Shown here in pieces: positions 17,359-25,392 of a DNA stretch of 64,000 bases (its first letter is position 1; every line of letters starts with the position of its first letter). Below the pieces are notes generated by a model. The model had not been told where the DNA came from. It worked only from the letters and a program-made list of their open reading frames with translations, and searched no databases. The stretch is taken from NCBI GenBank assembly GCA_024809215.1, contig JANUBW010000009.1:62001-126000 (forward strand). Direction: 5' to 3'. The DNA is from Niastella sp. OAS944 (lineage in GTDB: Bacteria > Bacteroidota > Bacteroidia > Chitinophagales > Chitinophagaceae). The translations under genes and the position numbers were made by a program.

Positions 17359-18276
17359 ATGAAAACACACACATTCCGATCGAAGCCTGAGTTGATAGCG
17401 ATTCTTGTAATTGCTTTCTTTTGTTTTATGGCAGCCAACTGCCACAGTTCTTCAGCGAAGACTGCAGATATTAATGCTGGTTCTGCTCCTGAGCCAGCTA
17501 AATCTGATGGCGACAAAACCGCCAATTCCCCCGAAACCAAAATGCCTAACATTGAAGGCATGAAAGTAGCTGACCCTAAAACTGTGTTGGGCCGGCCCGA
17601 AGTGCCTATACTTTGTTACCACCAGATCCGCGACTGGAAACCTACCGATTCTAAAACCGCCCAGGCATATATTTGTCCACCGGCTGCTTTTGCCGAGCAA
17701 ATGAAAATGCTGGCCGATAGCGGTTATCATGCAATATTACCCGATCAGTTATATGCTTATTTGAATGAAGGCACTCCATTACCTTCAAAACCGGTAATGC
17801 TTACTTTCGATGATACCGATCTTGACCAATATACAGTGGCTACGCCTATCATGGAAAAGTATAAGTTCAAAGGAGTGTTCTTTATAATGACGGTTTCAAT
17901 TGGCCGTCCCAGATACATGAGCAAAGAACAGATCAAAGATCTTTCTGATAAAGGCCATGCAATTGGTTCACATACCTGGGACCATCACAACGTGAAAAAG
18001 TACCAGGGTACCGATTGGGTAACCCAAATTGAGAAGCCTACCAAACAACTGGAAACAATCACTGGCAAAAAGATCCAGTACTTTGCTTACCCGTTTGGTT
18101 TGTGGAACCCACAGGCAATACCTGAACTGAAGAAAAGAGGCATGATCGCTGCATTCCAGTTGTATGCACCGCGCGACGAGCAGGATCCTTTGTATACCAT
18201 TCGTCGCATTATTGTTCCGGCTATGAAACCCGCTGCTTTGTATAAATCAATGCGCCAGGGCTTTTCAGCTTACTAA
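17359..18276 (+). CDS. polysaccharide deacetylase lipoprotein (CE4)
   Basis: 305 residues from ATG 17359. The N-terminus is a lipoprotein signal (VIAFFCFMAANC). The NodB-homology domain shows PILCYHQI, then VMLTFDDTDLDQYT (catalytic and metal-binding aspartates; D replaces the usual GxxD layout after TFDD), SHTWDHHN (metal-binding HxxxH) and YFAYPFGLWN. It is probably anchored in the envelope, removing acetyl groups from a peptidoglycan or exopolysaccharide sugar. It is transcribed alone and ends at a terminator. Confidence 0.85.
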   Translation: MKTHTFRSKPELIAILVIAFFCFMAANCHSSSAKTADINAGSAPEPAKSDGDKTANSPETKMPNIEGMKVADPKTVLGRPEVPILCYHQIRDWKPTDSKTAQAYICPPAAFAEQMKMLADSGYHAILPDQLYAYLNEGTPLPSKPVMLTFDDTDLDQYTVATPIMEKYKFKGVFFIMTVSIGRPRYMSKEQIKDLSDKGHAIGSHTWDHHNVKKYQGTDWVTQIEKPTKQLETITGKKIQYFAYPFGLWNPQAIPELKKRGMIAAFQLYAPRDEQDPLYTIRRIIVPAMKPAALYKSMRQGFSAY

Positions 18277-18333
18277 TGCCCCAAACCCCCAAAAGGGGGC
18301 TTACAAAAAGTTTTATTGTTGGAATTTCTATAT

Positions 18334-18375
18334 AGCAACAGGCACAAAGAGTAATCTTCGTGCCTGTTGCTTTTA
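18334..18375 (+). terminator. terminator after the deacetylase gene
   Basis: GCAACAGGCAC pairs with GTGCCTGTTGC around a 14-base loop and is followed by TTTT. Confidence 0.85.
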
Positions 18376-18401
18376 ATACTATCGATCTCATTGTTCAAAT
18401 A

Positions 18402-18441
18402 TTAGCACATTTGCATATTTGCACATTAGCACATTGGCCTT
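18402..18441. repeat. octamer array (TTAGCACA family)
   Basis: TTAGCACA, TTTGCATA, TTTGCACA and TTAGCACA lie in exact 8-base register, just after the deacetylase terminator. Confidence 0.7.
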
Positions 18442-18616
18442 AAGTTGCATATACGTTTTGTTAAAGCGTTGTTTTAATTTTTCCTTCAGATAAAGTATTA
18501 CTAAAAGGTGTAACTGCCTGAGTGATGGCATAATAATCGATTTAACCTGATAAGAAAGAAACAGGCCGGCAGGCCAGTTTCCAAACGATCGATTGTGTAT
18601 GCTTAAACTCACCTAA

Positions 18617-20056
18617 ATGAAACGATTCACAGCAGTTAGCACTACAGTAATACTATTGTTATTATTGTTTGAAAGTGCCCAAAATAAAGCTACAGCCCAG
18701 GTATCGGTACAGGTTTCTTACCAAACCTTCTACAATGAACTGGAGCCATATGGATACTGGATCGATTATCCTGAATATGGTTACGTTTGGCGCCCTGATG
18801 TGGGGCCCGGTTTCAGACCTTACAACACTAATGGCCATTGGGTTTACACCGATGATTATCAATGGATGTGGGCCTCTGATTACGAATGGGGCTGGGCGCC
18901 TTTTCACTATGGCCGCTGGTTTTATGACGATTATTATGGCTGGCTTTGGATGCCGGGTTATGAATGGTCGCCCGCATGGGTTTGCTGGCGTACCGGTGGT
19001 GATTATTATGGCTGGGCGCCATTGGGACCGCAATTCAGCATCAACGTAAACTTTTCCTTTGGTCGTTATAACCCGCCTGCTAATTACTGGTGTTTTGTTG
19101 ACCGGCAGTATATTGCTTCGCCTCGGGTGTACGACTACTGCGTAGGCGTACAACGCAACACTACCATTATCAACAACACAACCATCATCAATAATTATCG
19201 TAACGAACGCAATGTGTTTGTGACCGGGGGCCCGGGCCGTCGCGATGTGGAGCGCTATAGCCGGTCGCCCATACGTTCAGTTGCTGTAAGAGATGCCAAC
19301 AGACCAGGCCGGGCAGGCTTTAGGGGTAATGAAGTGTCGATTTACCGCCCAAGAGTGAATCGCGATAATGATCGCTATGCACCTGAGCGGGTGCAACGGT
19401 TCAACCGCGACCAACGGAACAACATAGCCGATAACAGAAATAACGGTTTCCGCAGGCCTGATAATAATAGTAATGATCGCCGGGGCGATAATAACCGCGG
19501 TTTTGGCGAAAGGCGTCAGCAGCAGGAAGGCATGATGCGCGACAGGAACAATGAGGTCAATAACCGCCGCCAGTTTGAAGAACGGCGCCAACAGCAGGAG
19601 AGGGGAATGCGTGAACGGAACGACGAGGCCAATAACCGCCACCAGTTTGAAGAACGCCGGCAACAACAGGAACGAATGATGCGTGAACGGAACGACGAGG
19701 CCAATAACCGCCGCCAGTTTGAAGAACGCCGGCAACAACAGGAACGAATGATGCGTGAGCGCAATGATCAGGCAGAAAATAATCGTCGCCAGTTTGAAGA
19801 ACGGCGGCAACAGCAGGAGCGTATGATGCGTGAACGCAATGACCAGGCAGAGAACAACCGCCGTCAGTTTGAAGAGCGCCGCCAGCAGCAGGAGCGCGTA
19901 ATGCGCGATCGCCAGCAACAACCTCAATTTGAGAGAAGGAACCACGAACCTGGTAACCGCCAACAACCACAGCCCCAGGCCCAACAGGCGCCCCAACAAG
20001 GTGGCGAAAACCGCGAACGGGGCCAGGGAAGGGGTGGATGGCGTAGAAATATGTAG
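18617..20056 (+). CDS. exported Tyr/Trp-rich protein with a charged repeat tail (DUF6600-like)
   Basis: 479 residues with a signal peptide ending near ATAQ. Residues about 35-160 are very rich in Tyr, Trp and Gly, with repeated GYWIDYPEYGYVWRP, WGWAPFHYGRW and YYGWAPLG blocks, as in the YXWGXW/DUF6600 family. The second half is a low-complexity tail rich in Arg, Gln, Glu and Asn with five copies of a 24-25 residue unit (core RRQFEERRQQQERMM). It ends in a Gln/Pro/Gly region. The role is unknown; it is probably a structural envelope protein. It is a monocistronic unit closed by a terminator. Confidence 0.8.
   Translation: MKRFTAVSTTVILLLLLFESAQNKATAQVSVQVSYQTFYNELEPYGYWIDYPEYGYVWRPDVGPGFRPYNTNGHWVYTDDYQWMWASDYEWGWAPFHYGRWFYDDYYGWLWMPGYEWSPAWVCWRTGGDYYGWAPLGPQFSINVNFSFGRYNPPANYWCFVDRQYIASPRVYDYCVGVQRNTTIINNTTIINNYRNERNVFVTGGPGRRDVERYSRSPIRSVAVRDANRPGRAGFRGNEVSIYRPRVNRDNDRYAPERVQRFNRDQRNNIADNRNNGFRRPDNNSNDRRGDNNRGFGERRQQQEGMMRDRNNEVNNRRQFEERRQQQERGMRERNDEANNRHQFEERRQQQERMMRERNDEANNRRQFEERRQQQERMMRERNDQAENNRRQFEERRQQQERMMRERNDQAENNRRQFEERRQQQERVMRDRQQQPQFERRNHEPGNRQQPQPQAQQAPQQGGENRERGQGRGGWRRNM
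19507..19920 (+). repeat. coding tandem repeat of 72-75 bp
   Basis: Five successive units encode variants of ERNDEANNRRQFEERRQQQ followed by ERMMR. The first three are 24 codons and the last two are 25, with an extra codon near AENN. A shorter partial copy precedes them. The unit length suggests recent unequal recombination. Confidence 0.85.
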
Positions 20057-20079
20057 TAAAACGCTGTTTTTCAATCATA

Positions 20080-20102
20080 ATAGGGCCCCAGGGCCCTTTT
20101 TA
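20080..20102 (+). terminator. terminator after the repeat-tail protein gene
   Basis: AGGGCCC pairs with GGGCCCT around a 3-base loop and is followed by TTTTT. Confidence 0.8.
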
Positions 20103-20200
20103 CATTATAATGAGGTTAATGAGCGTAGCCAGTGCAACGTAAGGGTTTCTGAACTTGTCATAAAACCCGGAAAACCACCGTATCTGGATAAACTTATTGG

Positions 20201-20208
20201 TATTTTTG
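20201..20208 (+). promoter_or_regulatory. -7 box of the DUF4397 gene
   Basis: TATTTTTG fits TAnnTTTG. Transcription would start about 30 bases before the ATG at 20245. Confidence 0.4.
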
Positions 20209-20244
20209 TAGTCTGAGTGCGGGGAATTATTTGTAAACAAAAAA

Positions 20245-20982
20245 ATGAAAACTGTGCAAGTAAGTAAAAAAGCATTTTTAAGTTTAGGAACACTGGCTTT
20301 TTTAATGGTAATGTTAAGCGGCTGTTTAAAGAACACGGAAAGCACAACAGTGTCGCCAAGAACCTATGTTTCACTTTTAGATCTGGCGCCATGGTCTCCA
20401 TCTGTTGATGTTTATTTTGATAACAGTAAAGCTACTACCACCGCAATCGGTTTTGGTATGGTATCTCCAAATTATTCTTCTATTGAACCTGCTGCTTTTG
20501 GCATCACTTTTAAAAAGGCAGGTAGCGATAGCCTGGTAGCCAGCTTACCTCCTGCTTTGTATGATTCCTTAAAATATTATACGCTTTTGTTGTACAACAC
20601 CGATCAAACCCATGTTGCGGCTGCGCGTATAAAAGATGATTATACCGTTTTAACAAGCGATAAGTCATTTTACCGGTTCTATCATATGAGCCCTGATGTT
20701 GGCGATGTTGATGTTTATTTCGACAATAATATGGTTGCATCTTCACGTTCATACGTTGACAACATTAACTTAAGTGATTATTATAACCAGTATGTTCCGG
20801 TTACGCCTAATAGCTATACCGTAACTGTGAAAAAAGCGGGTACTGATGTTGTTGTGGCAACATCACCTTCTGTAGTGTCCTTTACTTCGGGTGATGCTAT
20901 TACATTGTATTTGAAAGGCGTATCGGGTGGTACAGGTACCCTTGCGCCATCAGTTGGCTACCTGGTAGCCGCGGCAAATTAA
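20245..20982 (+). CDS. DUF4397 lipoprotein
   Basis: 245 residues with a lipobox signal (AFLMVMLSGC). Two similar halves are visible, each with a LAPWSPSVDVYFDN or MSPDVGDVDVYFDN block, the hallmark of DUF4397. Each half contains a beta-rich ITFKKAGSD or VTVKKAGTD strand. The family is common on Bacteroidota outer surfaces and has no assigned function. Followed by a clear terminator. Confidence 0.85.
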   Translation: MKTVQVSKKAFLSLGTLAFLMVMLSGCLKNTESTTVSPRTYVSLLDLAPWSPSVDVYFDNSKATTTAIGFGMVSPNYSSIEPAAFGITFKKAGSDSLVASLPPALYDSLKYYTLLLYNTDQTHVAAARIKDDYTVLTSDKSFYRFYHMSPDVGDVDVYFDNNMVASSRSYVDNINLSDYYNQYVPVTPNSYTVTVKKAGTDVVVATSPSVVSFTSGDAITLYLKGVSGGTGTLAPSVGYLVAAAN

Positions 20983-21002
20983 TACGCACGAGTTTCTATA
21001 AA

Positions 21003-21045
21003 AGAACGCCTGGTGATAATATATGATCACCGGGCGTTTTTTATT
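21003..21045 (+). terminator. terminator after the DUF4397 gene
   Basis: CGCCTGGTGAT pairs with ATCACCGGGCG (one G-T pair), followed by TTTTTT. Confidence 0.85.
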
Positions 21046-21280
21046 TGGTGAGTATTAGAAAAAGATTTAATTTTTAGATAACTTTTTATACGCCCATTTT
21101 ACAACCAGATTCTTGAATTTTATAGAGAAATGTTAAGTCTCGCCATTTTCATTTTCAGGATCTGTACTCGATGAACTTTTTGGTTTCTAGGATGTTTGAT
21201 TCGTAGCAGTTTCACAGTACATATTTTCATTTACTATAAGAGCTCGGCCACCATCTGATAACCATTAAAAGTTAGAACGT

Positions 21281-21514
21281 ATGAAAAGATCATCGGCAAC
21301 CATTTATTCTCCTGCAATGGAGTTGCCTGTTATTACTACTAGGTTTATTCGCCGCAACAAAAGAAGACGGTTTGATAAAGAAGTTGAACCTGCAGAACCT
21401 GTAAACAATATTTTTCCGCCCCCAAGTGAAGCGTTGATCGCAGAGCTGAACCGCATAGGGCAGGAGTATCCTTTTTGTGTATGCTTTAAGGCCAAAGCAT
21501 ACGATACATTATGA
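21281..21514 (+). CDS. small peptide A, paralogue of the peptide at 21,823
   Basis: 77 residues with no signal peptide and no recognised family. The N-terminal half is basic (RFIRRNKRRRF). The last 31 residues, from PPSEALIAELNRIG through QEYPFC to KAKAYDTL, align without gaps with the C-terminus of the next small gene: 17 of 31 are identical, including PPSE, LN, IG, EYPFC and two lysines. That similarity is the main evidence that both are real genes. Upstream is a 235-base gap with no obvious promoter match. Confidence 0.7.
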   Translation: MKRSSATIYSPAMELPVITTRFIRRNKRRRFDKEVEPAEPVNNIFPPPSEALIAELNRIGQEYPFCVCFKAKAYDTL

Positions 21515-21597
21515 TTTTACCTATATATGACAGAGCTAATGATCATCGTAAGTATTTTTCATTAGCAGTTAATTTTTTGAAGAAATTGCCCTGAGAA

Positions 21598-21627
21598 TTT
21601 TATTCAAAAGCTAGCTTTTGAATAAAA
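21598..21627. repeat. perfect 30-base palindrome between the paired peptide genes
   Basis: A perfect inverted repeat with no loop is centred between bases 21612 and 21613 (core AAAAGCTAGCTTTT). It lies 83 bases after the first peptide gene. It lacks a T-run on either side, so it is not a standard terminator. It overlaps the -33 region of the putative promoter of the second peptide gene, so it could be an operator. Confidence 0.75.
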
Positions 21628-21634
21628 ATTGGTC

Positions 21635-21642
21635 TATCTTTG
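21635..21642 (+). promoter_or_regulatory. -7 box upstream of peptide B
   Basis: TATCTTTG fits TAnnTTTG. A TTTG within the palindrome (21617-21620) lies 14 bases upstream, shorter than the usual spacing. The leader to the ATG at 21823 would be about 175 bases. Confidence 0.4.
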
Positions 21643-21822
21643 AATAGATAGCAAATCTCAATACAACTTTCTTCCTTTTTCTCGCTTGCCATTGAATTAA
21701 CGATAACGATCTGATTCTTTTTCTGCCATATGAACGACCCTGTCGTCTGATTTTATGTAGCGTTCGTATCCAACGGAAAGCCTATTTAATTACATCTATT
21801 TATTACCTGTAAATTTTGGCGC

Positions 21823-22032
21823 ATGAAAAAGAACACTTTCAAATTGGTAAATGCTACCACTACTACTACTACCCACACCTTCGAGAACAACACTACAGCA
21901 GAAAGGCTTTTAATTGAAGCTACCTCATTTCCTGCACCACCCAGTGAAGAAACTGTTGCCCGTTTAAATGCAATAGGCCGGGAATATCCTTTTTGTGCTT
22001 ATATGAAACAGAAGAACCTGTATTTACTGTAA
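21823..22032 (+). CDS. small peptide B, paralogue of the peptide at 21,281
   Basis: 69 residues. The N-terminus is Thr/Asn-rich (NATTTTTTHTFENNTT) and unlike that of peptide A, but the last 31 residues (PPSEETVARLNAIG, REYPFC, KQKNLYLL) share the same motif. A conserved tail with a free N-terminus is the reverse of the usual RiPP precursor, where the leader is conserved. Its stop overlaps the end of the convergent CPBP protease gene by nine bases. Whether the protease acts on it is speculation. Confidence 0.7.
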   Translation: MKKNTFKLVNATTTTTTHTFENNTTAERLLIEATSFPAPPSEETVARLNAIGREYPFCAYMKQKNLYLL

Positions 22033-22956
22033 GTTTTTGTAAACATGCCCCAGGTAACCTGCCAGCTCCATAAGCCAGGCAATACCCAGGTGTACTATTA
22101 ATCCTCCCCAGATGCTACGGGTATTATAAACCACAGCGCCAAGAATAATACCACCGAAATAGGAGGTTATACATTCAAACAGGGGCTTCCCAAAATGTAT
22201 GGAACAGTAGAATGCCGCCACCGGTAATATGGCATGTTTTCCGGCAAAGCGTGCAAATGCAAGTACCAGAAATCCGCGAAAGAAAAACTCGATCGTCACA
22301 AAATCAATCCCATAGGAAAGCTCATAGAGCAATTTCCAGGAAAAGCTATGCTGCACGTATTGATCAATAAAAGCAATACGCTGCACCTTGGGATACGTAC
22401 GCAGAAAATCGTTCTGGGTGGCTGCAAAAGCTATCAATGGCAGCATGCCCAGCAACAAAAGTAAATAGGGGCGAACATTAAAACCTTTGGCCTGTACGCC
22501 GGCTATAGGTTTTTCGAACCGGCCCCATTTCCAAAGGGCTATAACCAGCAAACCTGTTACCAATAGTTTTAACGGCCAGTCAATCACCCTGTACCAGTAC
22601 CGGTTCCAGGGATCGGGAAAGTGTAGGGTGATGAAGCTGGCTACTTCATCGAAGGTGATCTTTATGGCGAAGATGGCGGGCGCCGCCAGCAACAGCACAA
22701 AAAAGAACCGGTTATCGGGTATAGTTTCTGATGCAACGAGGAATTGAAGAAGCCAGGCCAGGGAGAATACAAAACCAAACAGTACAAACAAGGCGGCTAT
22801 ACGAAAGGGCCATGAATCTATTGATACAATAGCGGTATTGATGCCCAGCTTATAATTAAAGAAAATGGCAATGGCTACAAACAGGGTAGTAAGCAGAAAT
22901 ATGGTGCGGTTAATTGATTGCAGATAATTCCGCAGGTAGCCGATGATTTCTTTCAT
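22024..22956 (-). CDS. CPBP family intramembrane metalloprotease
   Basis: 310 residues starting at ATG 22956; the 43 codons upstream translate the heptamer array and give an artificial LEIWNLGFIIW-type sequence, so they are excluded. About eight hydrophobic helices. The CPBP (CAAX protease/bacteriocin processing) motifs are visible near the C-terminus: IEFFFRGFLV (one of the usual two glutamates), FYCSIHFGKP and VHLGIAWLMEL. Members process prenylated proteins or peptides or give bacteriocin immunity. It is convergent with peptide B and shares nine bases with it. Confidence 0.8.
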   Translation of the reverse strand: MKEIIGYLRNYLQSINRTIFLLTTLFVAIAIFFNYKLGINTAIVSIDSWPFRIAALFVLFGFVFSLAWLLQFLVASETIPDNRFFFVLLLAAPAIFAIKITFDEVASFITLHFPDPWNRYWYRVIDWPLKLLVTGLLVIALWKWGRFEKPIAGVQAKGFNVRPYLLLLLGMLPLIAFAATQNDFLRTYPKVQRIAFIDQYVQHSFSWKLLYELSYGIDFVTIEFFFRGFLVLAFARFAGKHAILPVAAFYCSIHFGKPLFECITSYFGGIILGAVVYNTRSIWGGLIVHLGIAWLMELAGYLGHVYKNLQ

Positions 22957-22959
22957 AAA

Positions 22960-23298
22960 ATTCCAAAATACAAATTCCAAGAACCAAAAAATAAAAGCCA
23001 AATTCCAAGCTCCAAGTAATAAATCCCAAATCTCAAGTTCCAAGATCCAAATAATAAAACCCAAATTCCAAATCTCAAGATCCAAAGAATAAAACCCAAA
23101 ACCTAAATCTCAAGCTCCAAATAATAAATCCCAAATTCCAAGAACCAAAAAATAAAAGCCAAAACTCAAGCTAAGTCTAAAAATACAAAAAGCAAGACCA
23201 TTATTTTGGTGCTTGCTTTTTGTATTTTATTTGGAGCTTGGAGCTTGAGATTTGGTTCTTTTTCCCGGAGCTTGAGATTTGGTTCTTGGAATTTGAAC
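22960..23298. repeat. thirty in-register heptamers plus an inverted arm
   Basis: From 22960 to 23169 there are thirty consecutive 7-base words with no indel, nearly all ending in AA (for example ATTCCAA, GATCCAA, ATAATAA). After a terminator hairpin, words of the inverse type (TTTGGAG, CTTGGAG, CTTGAGA) run from 23230 to 23298 with one 6-base word. The array starts three bases upstream of the CPBP ATG and ends three bases before the plsX stop, so it is the whole intergenic region. Confidence 0.9.
23180..23228 (-). terminator. terminator of the plsX operon
   Basis: A perfect 17-bp stem (CTTGCTTTTTGTATTTT at 23212-23228 with its complement at 23180-23196) is rich in T on both outer sides. It sits between the two heptamer arms. 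Confidence 0.8.
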
Positions 23299-23301
23299 CT
23301 G

Positions 23302-24255
23302 TTATTTTTTCTCGAAGCTTTCTTTCAGTTTACTCATCAGATCGGTAGCTATCATTTTTTGCGACAGGTGGATCATTTGGCTGAACGCTTTGGCTTTAGA
23401 GATGCCATGACCAATGATCACTGGTTTGGCAACACCCAGTACCGGTGTACCTCCATATTGTTCAAAATCAAAACGATCGAGGTATTCGTGTTTTATTTCT
23501 TTCCGGTGGGTGATCTCATAAATAGACTCCGCCATTTTCAGGATCACATTTCCGGTAAAACCATCGCAAACTATTACATCGGCATTGTCGAGGAAAACAT
23601 CCCGTCCTTCCACATTACCTGTGAAGTTGATCTGGGTATTTTCTTTGAGCAGGGGATAGGTGCCTTGTGCCAGCAGGTTGCCCTTACCTTCTTCTTCGCC
23701 AATATTCAACAAGGCCACCCGTGGATTGTCAATACCCAGAATGTGCTTTGCATACAGCGAACCCAACAGGGCAAATTGGTTCAGGTGCTCGGGTTTACAG
23801 TCGGCGTTAAGACCAACATCGAGCAATAAACCGGTTTTACCGTTGTCTTTGGGGATAATGGTAGAAATAGTAGGACGTTGAACGCCTTCTATGGGTTTAA
23901 TACTGTACATAGCGCCCACAAGCATGGCTCCGGTGTTGCCGGCGCTTATAAATGCGCCTGCTTTTCCTGAGGCCAGCAGGTGAAAGCCAACAGCAATGGA
24001 AGATTGCTGTTTTTCCTTCAATGCTTTGGTAGGAGATTCATTATAATCTATTACCTGGGGGGCATGAATAACCTTAACCTTATCGGCTGGTACCTGATGT
24101 TGCTGCAGTAATGGATTTATCTGCGCTTCATCGCCCACTAAAAACAACAGAGCCGGATCTTCAGCTTCTGTCAGGTAATCGCGGACGCCCTTCACTGCTT
24201 CCAGTGGTGCAAAGTCTCCGCCCATCATGTCTAAACAGATAGTCATTTCCGGCAA
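23302..24255 (-). CDS. plsX: phosphate acyltransferase PlsX
   Basis: 317 residues, the usual length. Starts MPEMTICLDMMGGDFAP, the family N-terminus. Other matching blocks: SAGNTGAMLVGAM, RPTISTIIP, LLDVGLNADCKPEHL, ALLNIGEEEGKGN, VCDGFTGNVILKMAE and GVAKPVIIGHG. It converts acyl-ACP and phosphate to acyl-phosphate for phospholipid synthesis by PlsY. It is a peripheral cytoplasmic membrane enzyme. It lies downstream of DUF177 and rpmF as in many bacteria, but a terminator-like hairpin separates it from rpmF. Confidence 0.95.
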   Translation of the reverse strand: MPEMTICLDMMGGDFAPLEAVKGVRDYLTEAEDPALLFLVGDEAQINPLLQQHQVPADKVKVIHAPQVIDYNESPTKALKEKQQSSIAVGFHLLASGKAGAFISAGNTGAMLVGAMYSIKPIEGVQRPTISTIIPKDNGKTGLLLDVGLNADCKPEHLNQFALLGSLYAKHILGIDNPRVALLNIGEEEGKGNLLAQGTYPLLKENTQINFTGNVEGRDVFLDNADVIVCDGFTGNVILKMAESIYEITHRKEIKHEYLDRFDFEQYGGTPVLGVAKPVIIGHGISKAKAFSQMIHLSQKMIATDLMSKLKESFEKK

Positions 24256-24280
24256 CGAGGCTTATGTTATTAATAAAGGA

Positions 24281-24311
24281 ATAAAAAAAGGGGCTTAATT
24301 GTTATTAAGCC
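24281..24311 (-). terminator. terminator or attenuator between rpmF and plsX
   Basis: GGCTTAAT and ATTAAGCC pair around a 4-base loop, and the rpmF stop codon lies inside the stem. A T-rich tract follows on the minus strand. It may limit readthrough so that ribosomal protein L32 is made in excess over PlsX. Confidence 0.7.
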
Positions 24312-24487
24312 TTTTCTACCACTACTTTTCCTTTATAGAATAATTTGCCTTCACTCACGTGAGCGCGATGGCGTACATGCGTTTCACCTGTAGTGCTGTC
24401 TTTGCTTAATGTTACTTTCTCAGCCTTATAGTGTGTTCTTCTTTTAGCACCCCGTTGTTGTGAGTGTCTCCGTTTTGGATTAGGCAT
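24305..24487 (-). CDS. rpmF: 50S ribosomal protein L32
   Basis: 60 residues starting MPNPKRRHSQQRGAKRRTHY, the standard L32 N-terminus. The zinc-binding cysteines of some L32 forms are absent, with HVRHRAHVSEG where the metal site would be, so it is a zinc-independent type. It follows the DUF177 gene by 35 bases in the conserved order. Confidence 0.95.
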   Translation of the reverse strand: MPNPKRRHSQQRGAKRRTHYKAEKVTLSKDSTTGETHVRHRAHVSEGKLFYKGKVVVEKA

Positions 24488-24522
24488 AACCTCAAATTTA
24501 TAACGTCAAATTAAATAAATAA

Positions 24523-25068
24523 TTAATTGTCTCCCAAGTCTTTAAACTTTTCCAACCCTTTCCATAATGGGTTGGTGGATGGTTTTTGTTCTTCTAACTT
24601 TTTCAGCATTTCCAGCACTTCTTTATTACAGTGCGGGCCGCCCATTTCATCATCAGAACACATCCGTTGCATAGGAATACTCAGGTTTATGAATTCATAT
24701 ATCCAGTCGGCAATGTGTAAATGACTTTCGCCTTTTGAAATATAATAAACATCAGGATCTTCTTCCTGTTCATTCATTACATCGGGCTCATCAGACATTT
24801 TTACCACCAGGTTGAAATCATCCCACAACTCCAGTGGCAAATTATTGCCGCAACGGTCGCAGGTAACTTCCAGCTTTCCTCCAATTTCAAACTTCAGCAG
24901 CATAAAGCCGTTTTGCTTATCCAACGTCAGTTTTACGTGCGCTGTGCAATTGCGAAAATCCTGCTCCTGGTACTCTACAAAGAACTTATCGTCGATGGTA
25001 TATTCAAACTCATGAGTGCCCGGTTTCAATCCTACAAAAGCTATATCGTAATTCCGTCGGCTGTTCAT
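24523..25068 (-). CDS. yceD: DUF177 (YceD) family protein
   Basis: 181 residues. CDRCGNNLPLEL carries the paired cysteines typical of DUF177, and later LSIPMQRMCS and GGPHCNKEVL carry more cysteines. The C-terminus has NPLWKGLEKFKDL, a common ending of the family. Linkage to rpmF and plsX is the standard arrangement. In other bacteria YceD has been tied to rRNA metabolism and expression of L32 or fatty acid genes. Confidence 0.9.
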   Translation of the reverse strand: MNSRRNYDIAFVGLKPGTHEFEYTIDDKFFVEYQEQDFRNCTAHVKLTLDKQNGFMLLKFEIGGKLEVTCDRCGNNLPLELWDDFNLVVKMSDEPDVMNEQEEDPDVYYISKGESHLHIADWIYEFINLSIPMQRMCSDDEMGGPHCNKEVLEMLKKLEEQKPSTNPLWKGLEKFKDLGDN

Positions 25069-25091
25069 GAACTACCCTTTTAAAGAGTTTG

Positions 25092-25099
25092 CAAAGGTA
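25092..25099 (-). promoter_or_regulatory. -7 box of the DUF177-rpmF operon
   Basis: TACCTTTG on the minus strand fits TAnnTTTG. Transcription near 25085 would leave a leader of about 17 bases before the ATG at 25068. Confidence 0.5.
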
Positions 25100-25218
25100 G
25101 GGATTCTAAGGCAAACAGGTAAAGGTAAATGCAAAAAAATGGCAAAAATTGCCAGTTTCTTACCTGAAAGTTCACCGGAACCCCAAGTGTTTGTGTAAAA
25201 TTACTATAAATGAGTGAG

Positions 25219-25315
25219 TTTCAGGTTGCCGGTTACCAGTTTTGGATTTCAGGTTCCATGTTTCAGGTTTCAAGTTCTTAGTTCCAGGTTCTCAGTTTTT
25301 AGTTCGCGGTTCAGT
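25219..25315. repeat. thirteen in-register heptamers (TTTCAGG family)
   Basis: Words of the form TTNNNRG start every seven bases from 25219 to 25309, among them TTTCAGG (three times), TTCCAGG, TTCTCAG and TTCGCGG. They lie between the DUF177 promoter and the sugar transferase stop. Confidence 0.85.
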
Positions 25316-25392
25316 TCCGGGCCTGGTGAGCTCTGAAACTTTGGATTTGGGTGAATATTAATGGCTTCCGGGTGCCGAGGGCTGGATAACCC

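Noticed and set aside
18617-18960. Minus-strand reading through the Tyr/Trp-rich region
   Set aside because: Antisense to a gene with a clear signal peptide and family resemblance.
19277-20074. Long minus-strand frames opposite the repeat protein
   Set aside because: They mirror the plus-strand coding repeat, whose composition keeps the other frames open.
21281-22032. Calling the two peptides RiPP precursors
   Set aside because: The conserved part is at the C-terminus, not the leader, and no modifying enzyme is adjacent; the radical SAM genes are 5 kb away in a glycan cluster.
22957-23085. N-terminal extension of the CPBP protein
   Set aside because: The 43 extra codons are translated heptamer repeats; ATG 22956 gives a normal membrane protein.
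22960-23298. Possible CRISPR array
   Set aside because: The units are 7 bases with no spacer-repeat alternation and no cas genes are near.
23206-23829. 207-codon plus-strand frame
   Set aside because: It is antisense to plsX and has no protein features.
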